The notes beneath the pieces are model-generated. The model was not told the DNA's origin and ran no database searches. It saw only the letters and a program-made list of their open reading frames with translations. This document shows, in pieces, positions 1 through 7,255 of a stretch of DNA of 64,000 nucleotides. Numbering within the stretch: the first letter of the stretch is position 1; every line of letters begins with the position of its first letter. The translations under genes and the position numbers were made by a program. Source of the stretch: Actinobacteria bacterium OV320 (GTDB lineage Bacteria; Actinomycetota; Actinomycetes; Streptomycetales; Streptomycetaceae). The stretch lies in assembly GCA_001298545.1 (NCBI GenBank), contig LJCX01000029.1, positions 1 through 64,000 of the forward strand, in the 5' to 3' direction.

Positions 1-437
1 TCGAGACCAAGCAGGCGATGCGTCCCCGTGACGCCATGGCCTCCGCCGGTAAGACGCTGGTCGAGCTGTTCGGTCTCGCCCGCGAGCTGAACATCGACGC
101 CGAGGGCATCGACATGGGCCCGTCCCCCACGGACGCCGCTCTTGCCGCTGATCTCGCCCTGCCGATCGAGGAGCTCGAGCTCACCGTTCGGTCGTACAAC
201 TGCCTCAAGCGTGAGGGCATCCACTCCGTGGGTGAGCTCGTCGCCCGCTCCGAGGCCGACCTGCTGGACATCCGCAACTTCGGTGCGAAGTCCATCGACG
301 AGGTCAAGGCGAAGCTGGCCGGCATGGGCCTCGCGCTCAAGGACAGCCCGCCCGGATTCGACCCCACCGCCGCTGCGGACGCGTTCGGCGCGGACGACGA
401 CGCGGATGCGGGATTCGTGGAGACCGAGCAGTACTGA
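1..437 (+). CDS. rpoA: DNA-directed RNA polymerase subunit alpha, C-terminal part (5' truncated)
   Basis: The reading frame is open from base 3 and ends in TGA at 435-437, so only the last 144 or so codons of rpoA are inside the window. The visible part holds the linker and the alpha C-terminal domain, which contacts UP elements and activators. The segment LTVRSYNCLKREGI contains the conserved Arg of the DNA-contacting 265 determinant, followed by the helix-hairpin-helix (LLDIRNFGAKSIDEVK). The tail is acidic (DDDADAG), as in other actinobacteria. It is followed by rplQ, the usual end of the alpha operon. Identification is secure; only the N-terminal domain is missing because of the window edge. 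Confidence 0.97.
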   Translation, partial: ETKQAMRPRDAMASAGKTLVELFGLARELNIDAEGIDMGPSPTDAALAADLALPIEELELTVRSYNCLKREGIHSVGELVARSEADLLDIRNFGAKSIDEVKAKLAGMGLALKDSPPGFDPTAAADAFGADDDADAGFVETEQY

Positions 438-446
438 TCGGTTTTC

Positions 447-514
447 GGGTGCGGGAGCGCTGTGGCTGGTCGCGCAGCTCCCCGCGCCCCTTCCAGACCC
501 CTTCGGGGATCTGG
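447..514 (+). repeat. Dispersed intergenic repeat, family A copy 1 (rpoA-rplQ gap)
   Basis: This stretch has the signature GCTGTGGCTGGTCGCGCAG followed by CTCCCCGCGCCCCTT. The same signature recurs at about 6097-6150 and, more diverged, at 10284-10356 in this window. The 3' end forms a hairpin, CCAGACCCC pairing with GGGGATCTGG at 493-514, so it may also act as an attenuator between rpoA and rplQ. I recall very similar sequences in intergenic regions of many Streptomyces genomes; that part is from memory. Confidence 0.6.
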
Positions 515-593
515 ATCTCCGACGGGCGATCGCCCGCTCGGACACTGACCCCGGTACCTGATACGGCCGGGGCAGACACCTAGGAGAAAGACC

Positions 594-1091
594 ATGCCGA
601 AGCCCACCAAGGGTGCCCGTCTGGGCGGCAGCGCCGCGCACGAGAAGCTGCTCCTCGCGAACCTCGCGAAGTCGCTGTTCGAGCACGGCCGCATCACCAC
701 CACCGAGGCGAAGGCGCGCAAGCTGCGTCCGTACGCCGAGCGTCTGGTCACCAAGGCGAAGAAGGGCGACCTTCACAACCGTCGTCAGGTGCTCCAGGTG
801 ATCACGGACAAGAGCATCGTGCACACGCTCTTCACCGAGATCGGCCCGCGCTACGAGAACCGCCCCGGTGGCTACACCCGCATCACCAAGATCGGTAACC
901 GTCGTGGCGACAACGCGCCCATGGCTGTCATCGAGCTGGTCGAGGCGCTGACCGTCGCGCAGCAGGCCACGGGTGAGGCCGAGGCCGCCACCAAGCGTGC
1001 GGTCAAGGAAGACAGCCTCAAGAAGGACGAGGCCGTCGAGGACGCCAAGCCGGCCGACGAGGCTGCGGCCGAGGAGTCCAAGGACGCCTGA
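594..1091 (+). CDS. rplQ: 50S ribosomal protein L17
   Basis: L17 sits near the polypeptide exit tunnel of the large ribosomal subunit. The N-terminal 120 residues show the L17 signatures: MPKPTKGARLGGSAAHEK, the RITTTEAKARKLRPYAERLVTKAKKG block and the RPGGYTRI motif. The 165-residue length exceeds the bacterial norm of about 120 because of an Ala/Glu/Lys-rich C-terminal extension from about residue 120, typical of actinobacteria. The ATG is preceded by AGGAG about 7 bases upstream. It follows rpoA after a 156-base gap, so it is the last gene of the alpha operon. Confidence 0.98.
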   Translation: MPKPTKGARLGGSAAHEKLLLANLAKSLFEHGRITTTEAKARKLRPYAERLVTKAKKGDLHNRRQVLQVITDKSIVHTLFTEIGPRYENRPGGYTRITKIGNRRGDNAPMAVIELVEALTVAQQATGEAEAATKRAVKEDSLKKDEAVEDAKPADEAAAEESKDA

Positions 1092-1109
1092 GGCATCGCC
1101 TCGCAGTGG

Positions 1110-1137
1110 ACGGGTCTGCCCTTCGGGGCGGGCCCGT
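1110..1137 (+). terminator. Intrinsic-type hairpin after rplQ
   Basis: ACGGGTCTGCCC and GGGCGGGCCCGT pair over 12 positions (two G-U pairs) around a TTCG tetraloop. No clear U tract follows, as is common in Streptomyces. It lies 18 bases after the rplQ stop and before truA, so it would separate the alpha operon from truA or attenuate readthrough. Confidence 0.6.
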
Positions 1138-1201
1138 TCCGCGTTTCCGGAGGCGTTTCCGGAGGCGTCTTCGAAGGTCGCGGGCTTGAGAGGATCCAGG
1201 A

Positions 1202-2059
1202 GTGAGTGACGAAGTACAGCCCGGGTTCGTACGGGTGCGGATGGACCTGTCGTACGACGGGAGCGGGTTCTCCGGGTGGGCCAAGCAGGCCGGCGGGCGG
1301 CGGACCGTGCAGGGGGAGATCGAGGACGCCCTGCGGACCGTGACCCGGTCGAGGGAGACCACGTACGAGCTGACCGTGGCCGGGCGGACGGACGCCGGTG
1401 TGCACGCGCGCGGGCAGGTGGCGCACGTCGACCTGCCGGAGGAGCTGTGGGCCGAGCACCGGGAGAAGCTGCTCAAGCGGCTCGCCGGGCGGCTCGCCAA
1501 GGATGTGCGGATCTGGTCCCTGGAGGAGGCGCCCGCCGGGTTCAACGCGCGGTTCTCGGCCATCTGGCGGCGCTACGCGTACCGGGTCACCGACAACCCG
1601 GGGGGTGTCGACCCCCTGCTGCGCAGCCACGTCCTCTGGCACGACTGGCCGCTCGACCTCGACGCCATGAACGAGGCCGCCCGGCGGCTGCTCGGCGAGC
1701 ACGACTTCGCCGCCTACTGCAAGCGGCGGGAGGGGGCGACGACCATTCGTACGCTCCAGGAGCTGAGCCTGGTGCGCGGTGAGGACGGGGTGGTCACCGC
1801 GACCGTCCGGGCCGACGCCTTCTGCCACAACATGGTGCGTTCGCTGATCGGGGCGCTGCTGTTCGTCGGCGACGGGCACCGGGGTCCGGAATGGCCCGGG
1901 AAGGTGCTGGCCGCGGGCGTGCGGGACTCGGCCGTGCATGTCGTACGGCCGCACGGGCTGACGCTGGAGGAGGTCGGCTACCCGGCCGACGAGCTGCTCG
2001 CCGCACGCAACAAGGAGGCGCGCAACAGGCGGACGCTGCCCGGGGCCGGGTGCTGCTGA
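1202..2059 (+). CDS. truA: tRNA pseudouridine(38-40) synthase TruA
   Basis: TruA isomerises uridines 38-40 in the anticodon arm of tRNAs. The 285-residue product has the family motifs: DLSYDGSGFSGWAKQ near residues 15-29, then AGRTDAGVHARGQV with the catalytic Asp at residue 64, and FCHNMVRSLIG near the C-terminus. The GTG start at 1202 is preceded by GGATCCAGGA, giving an acceptable ribosome binding site. The location right after rplQ is the usual actinobacterial arrangement. The gene converges with the next one on the minus strand. Nothing is out of place. Confidence 0.97.
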   Translation: MSDEVQPGFVRVRMDLSYDGSGFSGWAKQAGGRRTVQGEIEDALRTVTRSRETTYELTVAGRTDAGVHARGQVAHVDLPEELWAEHREKLLKRLAGRLAKDVRIWSLEEAPAGFNARFSAIWRRYAYRVTDNPGGVDPLLRSHVLWHDWPLDLDAMNEAARRLLGEHDFAAYCKRREGATTIRTLQELSLVRGEDGVVTATVRADAFCHNMVRSLIGALLFVGDGHRGPEWPGKVLAAGVRDSAVHVVRPHGLTLEEVGYPADELLAARNKEARNRRTLPGAGCC

Positions 2060-2076
2060 CCTGCCGGCCCCGCGTC

Positions 2077-2112
2077 GGCGTCCGCGGTCAGTTCGCGGCC
2101 GCCGCGGACGCC
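2077..2112. terminator. Hairpin between convergent truA and membrane-protein gene
   Basis: GGCGTCCGCGG (2077-2087) and CCGCGGACGCC (2102-2112) are perfect inverted 11-mers around a 14-base loop. The hairpin spans the 28-base gap and the last codons of the minus-strand gene, and could stop transcription from both sides. Confidence 0.55.
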
Positions 2113-2960
2113 TGGGCCTCGCCGCGCTGGCGGATCCGCTGGAAGGTGAACTCCGCGAGGTCGTCGCCCGCGGCGAAGACGGCGGTGTCCTTCGTGGTCA
2201 CGTCCTTGCCGTCGGTGAAGCCGGTGATGGTGAAGTAGGCGTACCGGCCGTAGGAGTTGGTCGTCGAGCGGCAGATCGCGCCGTCGCAGAAGGTCTTGAC
2301 GTCCCCGCCGGTGAGGGCCTTGACGATGCTCTGCTTGTCGGCCTGGCTCTTGACCTTGAGGGCCTGTGCCTCGGTGTCGAAGACCGCCACACCGACCGTG
2401 ACCGCGATGGTGCCCTTGGTGTAGGTGATGCGCATGAGGCGGGTGCAGTCATTGGCGGTGAGCACCTTGGGCAGGGTGCCCTGGACGCCCGTGGTGCAGG
2501 TGGTGCTGTCGGCCTTGGGGCCCTTCTTGTACACGGCCGAGCCCATGGTCAGCTGGGTGCCGGGGAAGAGCAGGTCAGGCCCGTTGGGGGCGGTGTCCTT
2601 GGCCTTGCTGGCGACGAACTCCTTCGGGTCCAGCGGGGGCGGTGCGCTGGTCGGTGCGAAGGAGGGCGTGGTGGACGCGCTCGGCAGGTCGGTCGCGGGC
2701 AGCGAGGAAGTCGGCTTGTTCGCCTCGTCGCTGCCGTTCGCCGACACCACGGCCATGGCCACGGCGGTGCCGATGGCGAGCGTGGCGAGCGCGCCGCCGC
2801 CTATGAAGAACAGCCGACGGCGTTTGTTGCGCGTTTCGGACGCCTCCGCGAGCGCGGCCCAGTCCGGGGTCCGGCCGTCATCGCCGCTGGTCCACGGCTG
2901 CTGGGAGTTCGGTTTCCACGGATCCCACTGGGACTGAGGTCCCCCCTGCCCATAGCTCAT
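2088..2960 (-). CDS. Conserved actinobacterial single-pass membrane protein, function unknown
   Basis: I do not recognise a functional family. The 290-residue protein (start chosen at MSYGQGG; an ATG three codons upstream is also possible) has a Gln/Pro/Trp-rich cytoplasmic N-terminus, a basic stop-transfer patch RNKRRR at about 45-49, one transmembrane helix at about 50-73, a Ser/Thr/Pro-rich linker to about residue 115, and a predicted extracytoplasmic domain of about 170 residues. That domain has four Cys (in STTCTTG, ANDCTRL, FCDGAICRS) that could form two disulfides. The gene is convergent with truA and divergent from the rplM promoter region. It could be an envelope sensor or structural protein; this is inference only. 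Confidence 0.75.
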   Translation of the reverse strand: MSYGQGGPQSQWDPWKPNSQQPWTSGDDGRTPDWAALAEASETRNKRRRLFFIGGGALATLAIGTAVAMAVVSANGSDEANKPTSSLPATDLPSASTTPSFAPTSAPPPLDPKEFVASKAKDTAPNGPDLLFPGTQLTMGSAVYKKGPKADSTTCTTGVQGTLPKVLTANDCTRLMRITYTKGTIAVTVGVAVFDTEAQALKVKSQADKQSIVKALTGGDVKTFCDGAICRSTTNSYGRYAYFTITGFTDGKDVTTKDTAVFAAGDDLAEFTFQRIRQRGEAQASAAAAN

Positions 2961-3399
2961 GGGCCGCATCTTAGACGGGGAGCGGGGGATGCTGTTCCGC
3001 CTCAACCGGCGCTGAAGTCCCCGGTGTTCCCGGTGCGAGTGCGGGCAAACGTGACATCTCCGGGTGGTTGGTGCGGCATATTCGCAGGCCGGGACCTGTA
3101 GTGTGGCGCAGGCCACTCCGGGAGGGGGTTTCCGACGGCGGGTTCCGGTCAGGCTGACATGCTCACGTGTGATCGGATGGCAGGCCCGTTTTGACCCGGC
3201 CCCCGAGACGCGGGTATCCTGCATCTTCGTTGTGTATTGGCTTGCTCTTCTCACGGGACGGGCCCTTACACCGGTCCACCGGGCCGATGACCAGCGACCA
3301 GCACGCGGTTTGCGTCACCGCAGTGCGGTCTGGGCTGTCGTGATCGTCTTCGGTGACCTTGTCAGGACCAATTCACTGAAGAAGCGAAGGCTACGAACC
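2961..3399 (+). promoter_or_regulatory. rplM promoter and long 5' leader
   Basis: This gene-free stretch holds a good housekeeping promoter: TTGACC at 3191-3196 and TATCCT at 3215-3220 with an 18-base spacer. Transcription would start near 3227, leaving a leader of about 170 bases before the rplM GTG at 3400. L13 is known to autoregulate rplM-rpsI in E. coli, so a leader of this size could carry control structure; I saw no decisive fold. The 12-mer TGTGATCGGATG lies at 3168-3179, just upstream of the -35, and recurs before glmM. The minus-strand gene ending at 2960 must also have its promoter here, but I could not pick one. Confidence 0.7.
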
Positions 3400-3843
3400 G
3401 TGCGTACGTACAGCCCCAAGCCCGGCGATGTGACGCGCCAGTGGCACGTCATCGACGCCCAGGACATCGTCCTGGGCCGTCTCGCCACCACTGCCGCGTC
3501 CCTCCTCCGGGGCAAGCACAAGCCGATCTACGCGCCCCACGTCGACACCGGTGACTTCGTCATCATCATCAACGCCGACAAGGTGCACCTCTCCGGCAAC
3601 AAGCGGACCCAGAAGATGGCGTACCGCCACTCCGGGTACCCGGGCGGTCTGCGCTCCGTGCGCTACGACGACCTCCTCGCGAACAACCCCGAGAAGGCCG
3701 TCGAGAAGGCCGTCAAGGGCATGCTCCCCAAGAACACGCTGGGCCGTCAGATGCTGTCGAAGCTGAAGGTCTACAAGGGTGACGTGCACCCGCACGCGGC
3801 TCAGCAGCCCGTGCCGTTCGAGATCACCCAGGTCGCGCAGTAA
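3400..3843 (+). CDS. rplM: 50S ribosomal protein L13
   Basis: L13 is an early-assembly protein of the large subunit. The 147-residue product begins MRTYSPKPGDVTRQWHVIDA from a GTG codon, the start used by streptomycete homologues; the frame is open upstream, but the extension has no family similarity. Conserved blocks are LGRLATTAASLLRGKHKP, the ADKVHLSGNKR segment and the ML..NTLGRQMLSKLKVYKG motif. A GAAGG ribosome-binding stretch lies 10 bases before the GTG. rpsI follows 40 bases later, the standard rplM-rpsI operon. Confidence 0.98.
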   Translation: MRTYSPKPGDVTRQWHVIDAQDIVLGRLATTAASLLRGKHKPIYAPHVDTGDFVIIINADKVHLSGNKRTQKMAYRHSGYPGGLRSVRYDDLLANNPEKAVEKAVKGMLPKNTLGRQMLSKLKVYKGDVHPHAAQQPVPFEITQVAQ

Positions 3844-3883
3844 TTCCGGCCACACCCCTAGCTGAAAAGAACTGAGGAGAACC

Positions 3884-4405
3884 GTGGCCGAGACCACTGC
3901 CGAGCAGCCGCTCGAAGAGACCGAGCTCGTCGACATCGACAGCTACACCACCGAGTCCGAGGTCCCCGTCGAGGGTGAGTACACCTCGGAGTCCCTCGCT
4001 TCCCGCTTCGGCGAGGCCCAGCCGGCCGCCGGCCTGGGTCGTCGCAAGAACGCCATCGCCCGCGTCCGGATCGTTCCGGGCACCGGCAAGTGGAAGATCA
4101 ACGGTCGCACCCTCGAGGACTACTTCCCGAACAAGGTGCACCAGCAGGAAGTCAACGAGCCCTTCAAGGTGCTCGAGCTCGACAACCGCTACGACGTCAT
4201 CGCCCGTATCTCGGGTGGCGGTGTCTCCGGTCAGGCCGGTGCGCTCCGTCTCGGTGTCGCCCGCGCGCTGAACGAGGCCGACGTCGACAACAACCGTGGC
4301 GCCCTCAAGAAGGCCGGCTTCCTCACGCGTGACGACCGTGCGGTCGAGCGCAAGAAGGCCGGTCTCAAGAAGGCCCGCAAGGCCCCGCAGTACAGCAAGC
4401 GCTAA
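3884..4405 (+). CDS. rpsI: 30S ribosomal protein S9
   Basis: S9 contacts the anticodon loop of P-site tRNA through its basic C-terminal tail. The 173-residue product ends in the diagnostic KKARKAPQYSKR tail, whose final Arg and Lys reach the P site. The core starts around residue 45 (GLGRRKNAIARVRIVPGTG). The first 40 residues are an acidic N-terminal extension seen in actinobacterial S9. The GTG start is preceded by GAGGAG five bases upstream. It is cotranscribed with rplM and followed by a strong terminator. Confidence 0.98.
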   Translation: MAETTAEQPLEETELVDIDSYTTESEVPVEGEYTSESLASRFGEAQPAAGLGRRKNAIARVRIVPGTGKWKINGRTLEDYFPNKVHQQEVNEPFKVLELDNRYDVIARISGGGVSGQAGALRLGVARALNEADVDNNRGALKKAGFLTRDDRAVERKKAGLKKARKAPQYSKR

Positions 4406-4466
4406 GCTTCGCTGCCTGCTCGTACGTATTCCGGGTCGGACCCGTGCGGTTCGCTCGTACGTACTC

Positions 4467-4512
4467 CGAACGCCCCGGCGGCACGCCACAGTGTCGCCGG
4501 GGCGTTCGTTTT
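4467..4512 (+). terminator. Intrinsic terminator of the rplM-rpsI operon
   Basis: CGAACGCCCCGGCG (4467-4480) pairs perfectly with CGCCGGGGCGTTCG (4495-4508) around a 14-base loop and is followed by a T run (TTTT). This is a textbook rho-independent terminator, 61 bases after the rpsI stop. Just upstream, the 16-mer GCTCGTACGTAYTCCG occurs twice (4418 and 4453). Confidence 0.85.
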
Positions 4513-4553
4513 CTCGCAGCCGTGGGCGTATAACGGCACAAGGTGCTCAAAGG

Positions 4554-4624
4554 CTTGTGTGATCGGATGTTCAGGGCATCCAATGCCTGGATGCGGAGCC
4601 GCCGTCGACCGACTGGTCGGTCGA
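4554..4624 (+). promoter_or_regulatory. glmM upstream region: shared 20-mer, hairpin and palindromic operator candidate
   Basis: Three elements precede glmM. First, CTTGTGTGATCGGATGTTCA at 4554-4573, which recurs with one change at 15413-15432. Second, an inverted repeat GCATCCA-ATGCC-TGGATGC at 4576-4594. Third, a 20-base palindrome TCGACCGACTGGTCGGTCGA at 4605-4624 whose arms match perfectly except for the central two bases. The last has the form of a TetR-type operator. A possible -10 hexamer TATAAC lies at 4529-4534. None has been tested; roles are inference. Confidence 0.5.
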
Positions 4625-4677
4625 TCGTCCGACGCACCCGCACGGCTTTTGAAACTGACGCTTCCTCAGGAGGACAA

Positions 4678-6036
4678 GTGGGACGACTCTTCGGCACGGA
4701 CGGCGTGCGCGGTGTCGCCAACGCGGATCTGACGGCGGAGATGGCGCTCGGCCTGTCCGTCGCGGCGGCGCATGTGCTGGCCGAGGCGGGCACGTTCGAG
4801 GGCCACCGGCCGGTGGCAGTCGTCGGACGGGACCCGCGCGCGTCCGGGGAGTTCCTGGAGGCCGCCGTGGTGGCCGGTCTGGCGAGCGCCGGCGTGGACG
4901 TGCTGAAGGTCGGCGTGCTGCCGACGCCCGCGGTCGCCTATCTCACCGGTGTGCTGGGCGCCGACCTCGGCGTGATGCTCTCCGCCAGCCACAACGCCAT
5001 GCCCGACAACGGCATCAAGTTCTTCGCCCGCGGCGGCCACAAGCTGGCCGACGAGCTCGAGGGCAGGATCGAGTCCGTCTACGAGGAGCACCGCACCGGC
5101 GCGCCCTGGAGCCGGCCCACCGGCAGCGGCGTCGGGCGCGTGCGGACGTACGACGAAGGCTTCGACCGCTACGTCGCGCACCTCATCGCCGTGCTTCCCA
5201 ACCGGCTGGACGGGCTGAAGATCGTCCTCGACGAGGCGCACGGCGCCGCCGCCCGGGTGTCGCCGGAGGCGTTCACGCGGGCCGGCGCGGAGATCGTGAC
5301 CATCGGGGCCGAGCCGGACGGGCTCAACATCAACGACGGGTGCGGGTCCACGCACCTGGACAAGCTGAAGGCCGCGGTCATCGAGCACGGGGCCGCCTTC
5401 GGCATCGCGCACGACGGGGACGCCGACCGGTGCCTGGCCGTGGACCACACGGGTGACGAGGTCGACGGCGACCAGATTCTCGCCGTGCTCGCGCTGGCCA
5501 TGCGGGAGCGGGGCGCGCTGCGGTCCGACACCGTTGTCGCGACCGTCATGTCCAACCTCGGCTTCAAGCTGGCCATGGAGCGGGAGGGGATCCAGCTCGT
5601 GCAGGCCGCCGTCGGCGACCGGTATGTGCTGGAGGAGATGAAGGAGCACGGGTACGCGCTCGGGGGCGAGCAGTCCGGGCACGTGATCATCCTCGACCAC
5701 GCGACGACCGGTGACGGGACGCTGACCGGGCTGATGCTGGCGGCTCGGGTCGCCGAGAGCGGGCGCTCGCTGCGGGAGCTGGCCTCGGTGATGGAGCGGT
5801 TGCCGCAGGTGCTGATCAATGTGCCGGACGTAGACAGGTCGCGGGTGGGGGACTCTGCCGAGCTGGCGACTGCCGTCGGGGAGGCGGAGCGGGAACTCGG
5901 GGCGACCGGGCGGGTGTTGCTTCGGCCTTCCGGGACCGAGCCGCTCGTGCGGGTGATGGTCGAGGCCGCGGACATCGACCAGGCCCGGTCTGTTGCCGGG
6001 CGGCTGGCCGATGTCGTGAAGTCGGCGCTGGGCTAG
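4678..6036 (+). CDS. glmM: Phosphoglucosamine mutase
   Basis: GlmM converts glucosamine-6-phosphate to glucosamine-1-phosphate for UDP-GlcNAc and peptidoglycan synthesis. The 452-residue product starts MGRLFGTDGVRG at a GTG behind AGGAGG; longer in-frame starts have no ribosome binding site. The phosphoserine loop is LSASHNAMPDNG with the active Ser at 104. The Mg-binding loop is DGDADRC, the sugar-binding loop GGEQSGH, and the phosphate-binding loop RPSGTEPLVRVM near the C-terminus. All catalytic features are intact. It stands alone behind a possible operator, and its partner glmS is 2.4 kb downstream. Confidence 0.98.
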   Translation: MGRLFGTDGVRGVANADLTAEMALGLSVAAAHVLAEAGTFEGHRPVAVVGRDPRASGEFLEAAVVAGLASAGVDVLKVGVLPTPAVAYLTGVLGADLGVMLSASHNAMPDNGIKFFARGGHKLADELEGRIESVYEEHRTGAPWSRPTGSGVGRVRTYDEGFDRYVAHLIAVLPNRLDGLKIVLDEAHGAAARVSPEAFTRAGAEIVTIGAEPDGLNINDGCGSTHLDKLKAAVIEHGAAFGIAHDGDADRCLAVDHTGDEVDGDQILAVLALAMRERGALRSDTVVATVMSNLGFKLAMEREGIQLVQAAVGDRYVLEEMKEHGYALGGEQSGHVIILDHATTGDGTLTGLMLAARVAESGRSLRELASVMERLPQVLINVPDVDRSRVGDSAELATAVGEAERELGATGRVLLRPSGTEPLVRVMVEAADIDQARSVAGRLADVVKSALG

Positions 6037-6096
6037 TCGACGGCGGCGGCGGCGGCTGGCCGGCCGGCCGGGTTCGGGGTGGGGGTTCTGTGTGTT

Positions 6097-6150
6097 GCGG
6101 GCTGCGGCCGCGTCGTGGCTTGTCGCGCAGTTCCCCGCGCCCCTGAAGGG
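6097..6150 (+). repeat. Dispersed intergenic repeat, family A copy 2
   Basis: GTGGCTTGTCGCGCAGTTCC followed by CCGCGCCCCT matches the copy at 447-514. It lies in the convergent gap between glmM and the DUF389 gene, directly in front of the 46-bp tandem array. Confidence 0.6.
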
Positions 6151-6279
6151 CCTGTGGCTGGGCGGGGTTGAGCCGTTCCGCCGTGCCCCTGATGGGTCTG
6201 TGGCTGGGCGGGGTTGAGTCGTTCCGCCGCGCGCCTGATGGGTCTGTGGCTGGGTGGTGTTGAGTCGTTCCGTCGTGCT
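6142..6279 (+). repeat. 46-bp tandem repeat, three copies
   Basis: Three imperfect units of 46 bases begin at 6142, 6188 and 6234 (each starting CCTGA.GGG, followed by CTGTGGCTGGG and GGTTGAG.CGTTCCG). A partial fourth begins at 6280. The first unit grows out of the family A dispersed repeat, suggesting local amplification of its 3' half. The array fills the gap between the convergent glmM and DUF389 genes. No coding sense is apparent. Confidence 0.8.
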
Positions 6280-6300
6280 CCTGGGAGCAGGGCTCTCGCG

Positions 6301-7239
6301 CTAGCCCGCGTTGGCTCGTTCGCGTTGTCTGGCCCAGAGGTACTTCTGGGCCAGCAGGGTCAGGGTGCCGGCCAGGATGATGCCCAGGAGGTTCAGCAGG
6401 AGTTGTTCTGTCGAGCCCCGGGTCTGTGCCATGTCGCCGTAGCTGAGGGCCACGGCGGCGTTGGCGGCCGCCGGGACCGTCGTGACCGAGATGGCCACGC
6501 CCACCAGGGCGCCGGACTTCGCCGAGGTCAGGGAGAGGGTGCCGGCGGCGCCCGCCAGGACGGCCACGATGAAGGAGAAGGCGTCGGGGGCGTAGACGAA
6601 GCCGGTCTGGGGGCGGTCGGCCTCCAGTTGTTCCTTGCTGAACAGGTCGATCGCGTCCATGAAGAGGCTGAAGCCCACCGTCGCCGCCATCGCCACCGCG
6701 AAGCCGACCAGCAGGGCGATCAGCGAGCGCAGGGCCAGGCGGGGAGCGCGCTGCACGATCGACGTGCAGACGCCGGCCAGGGGGCCGAACTCCGGGCCCA
6801 CGGCCATCGCGCCCACGATCAGCACCGCGTTGTCGAGCACCACACCGCAGGCCGCGATCATCGTGGCGAGCGTGATGAACGCGAGATAGGTGACGGAGAG
6901 CGTCGACTCCTCGTGGGTGGCGTCCGTGAGGTGCTCCCACAGGACCGCGTCGGCGCCTTCTCCCGGCGCCTCCGCCTCGGCCTTGTCGGCGCGCAGCGAG
7001 AGCGACAGGTCGATGTTCTCCACGGCGATCGAACCGGTCTGATCCAGGCCCAACTTTTGTAGCCCGGTGAGGAGTTCGTCGCCCGCCTCGCGTGCCACAT
7101 CGCACAGCACGACATCGCCGGCCGGGTTGCGGGCCGCGCCCGGCAACACCACGAGGTGGGTGGTGCCGACGGTGTTCTCGATCAGGGCGACCACGTCGTC
7201 GGTCCTGCCCGACGGGGTGATCAGGCGCAGGTGCAGCAT
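6301..7239 (-). CDS. DUF389 family integral membrane protein
   Basis: The 312-residue protein has a soluble N-terminal domain (about 1-95) and then about six membrane segments, starting near LAFITLATMIAACGVVLDNAVLIVGAMAVGPEFGPLAG, the signature of DUF389 (TIGR00341-type) proteins. A second hydrophobic block (LAGAAGTLSLTSAKSGALVGVAISVTTVP is its core region) and a final helix near the C-terminus complete the topology. The function of the family is unknown. It begins 16 bases after coaA on the same strand, so the two are probably cotranscribed. The ending KYLWARQRERANAG is basic and cytoplasmic. Confidence 0.88.
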   Translation of the reverse strand: MLHLRLITPSGRTDDVVALIENTVGTTHLVVLPGAARNPAGDVVLCDVAREAGDELLTGLQKLGLDQTGSIAVENIDLSLSLRADKAEAEAPGEGADAVLWEHLTDATHEESTLSVTYLAFITLATMIAACGVVLDNAVLIVGAMAVGPEFGPLAGVCTSIVQRAPRLALRSLIALLVGFAVAMAATVGFSLFMDAIDLFSKEQLEADRPQTGFVYAPDAFSFIVAVLAGAAGTLSLTSAKSGALVGVAISVTTVPAAANAAVALSYGDMAQTRGSTEQLLLNLLGIILAGTLTLLAQKYLWARQRERANAG

Positions 7240-7255
7240 GCAGGCAGGGTAGCCG

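Noticed and set aside
872..1954. Long minus-strand open frame opposite rplQ and truA
   Set aside because: It is the usual open antisense frame of GC-rich coding DNA, with Arg/Pro/Gly-biased composition, and lies wholly over two certain genes.
3064..3399. N-terminal extension of L13 from 3064
   Set aside because: The region contains the promoter and leader; the L13 family begins at the GTG at 3400.
4543..4677. N-terminal extension of GlmM from ATG 4543
   Set aside because: It has no ribosome binding site and no family similarity; the GTG at 4678 follows AGGAGG and gives the canonical start.
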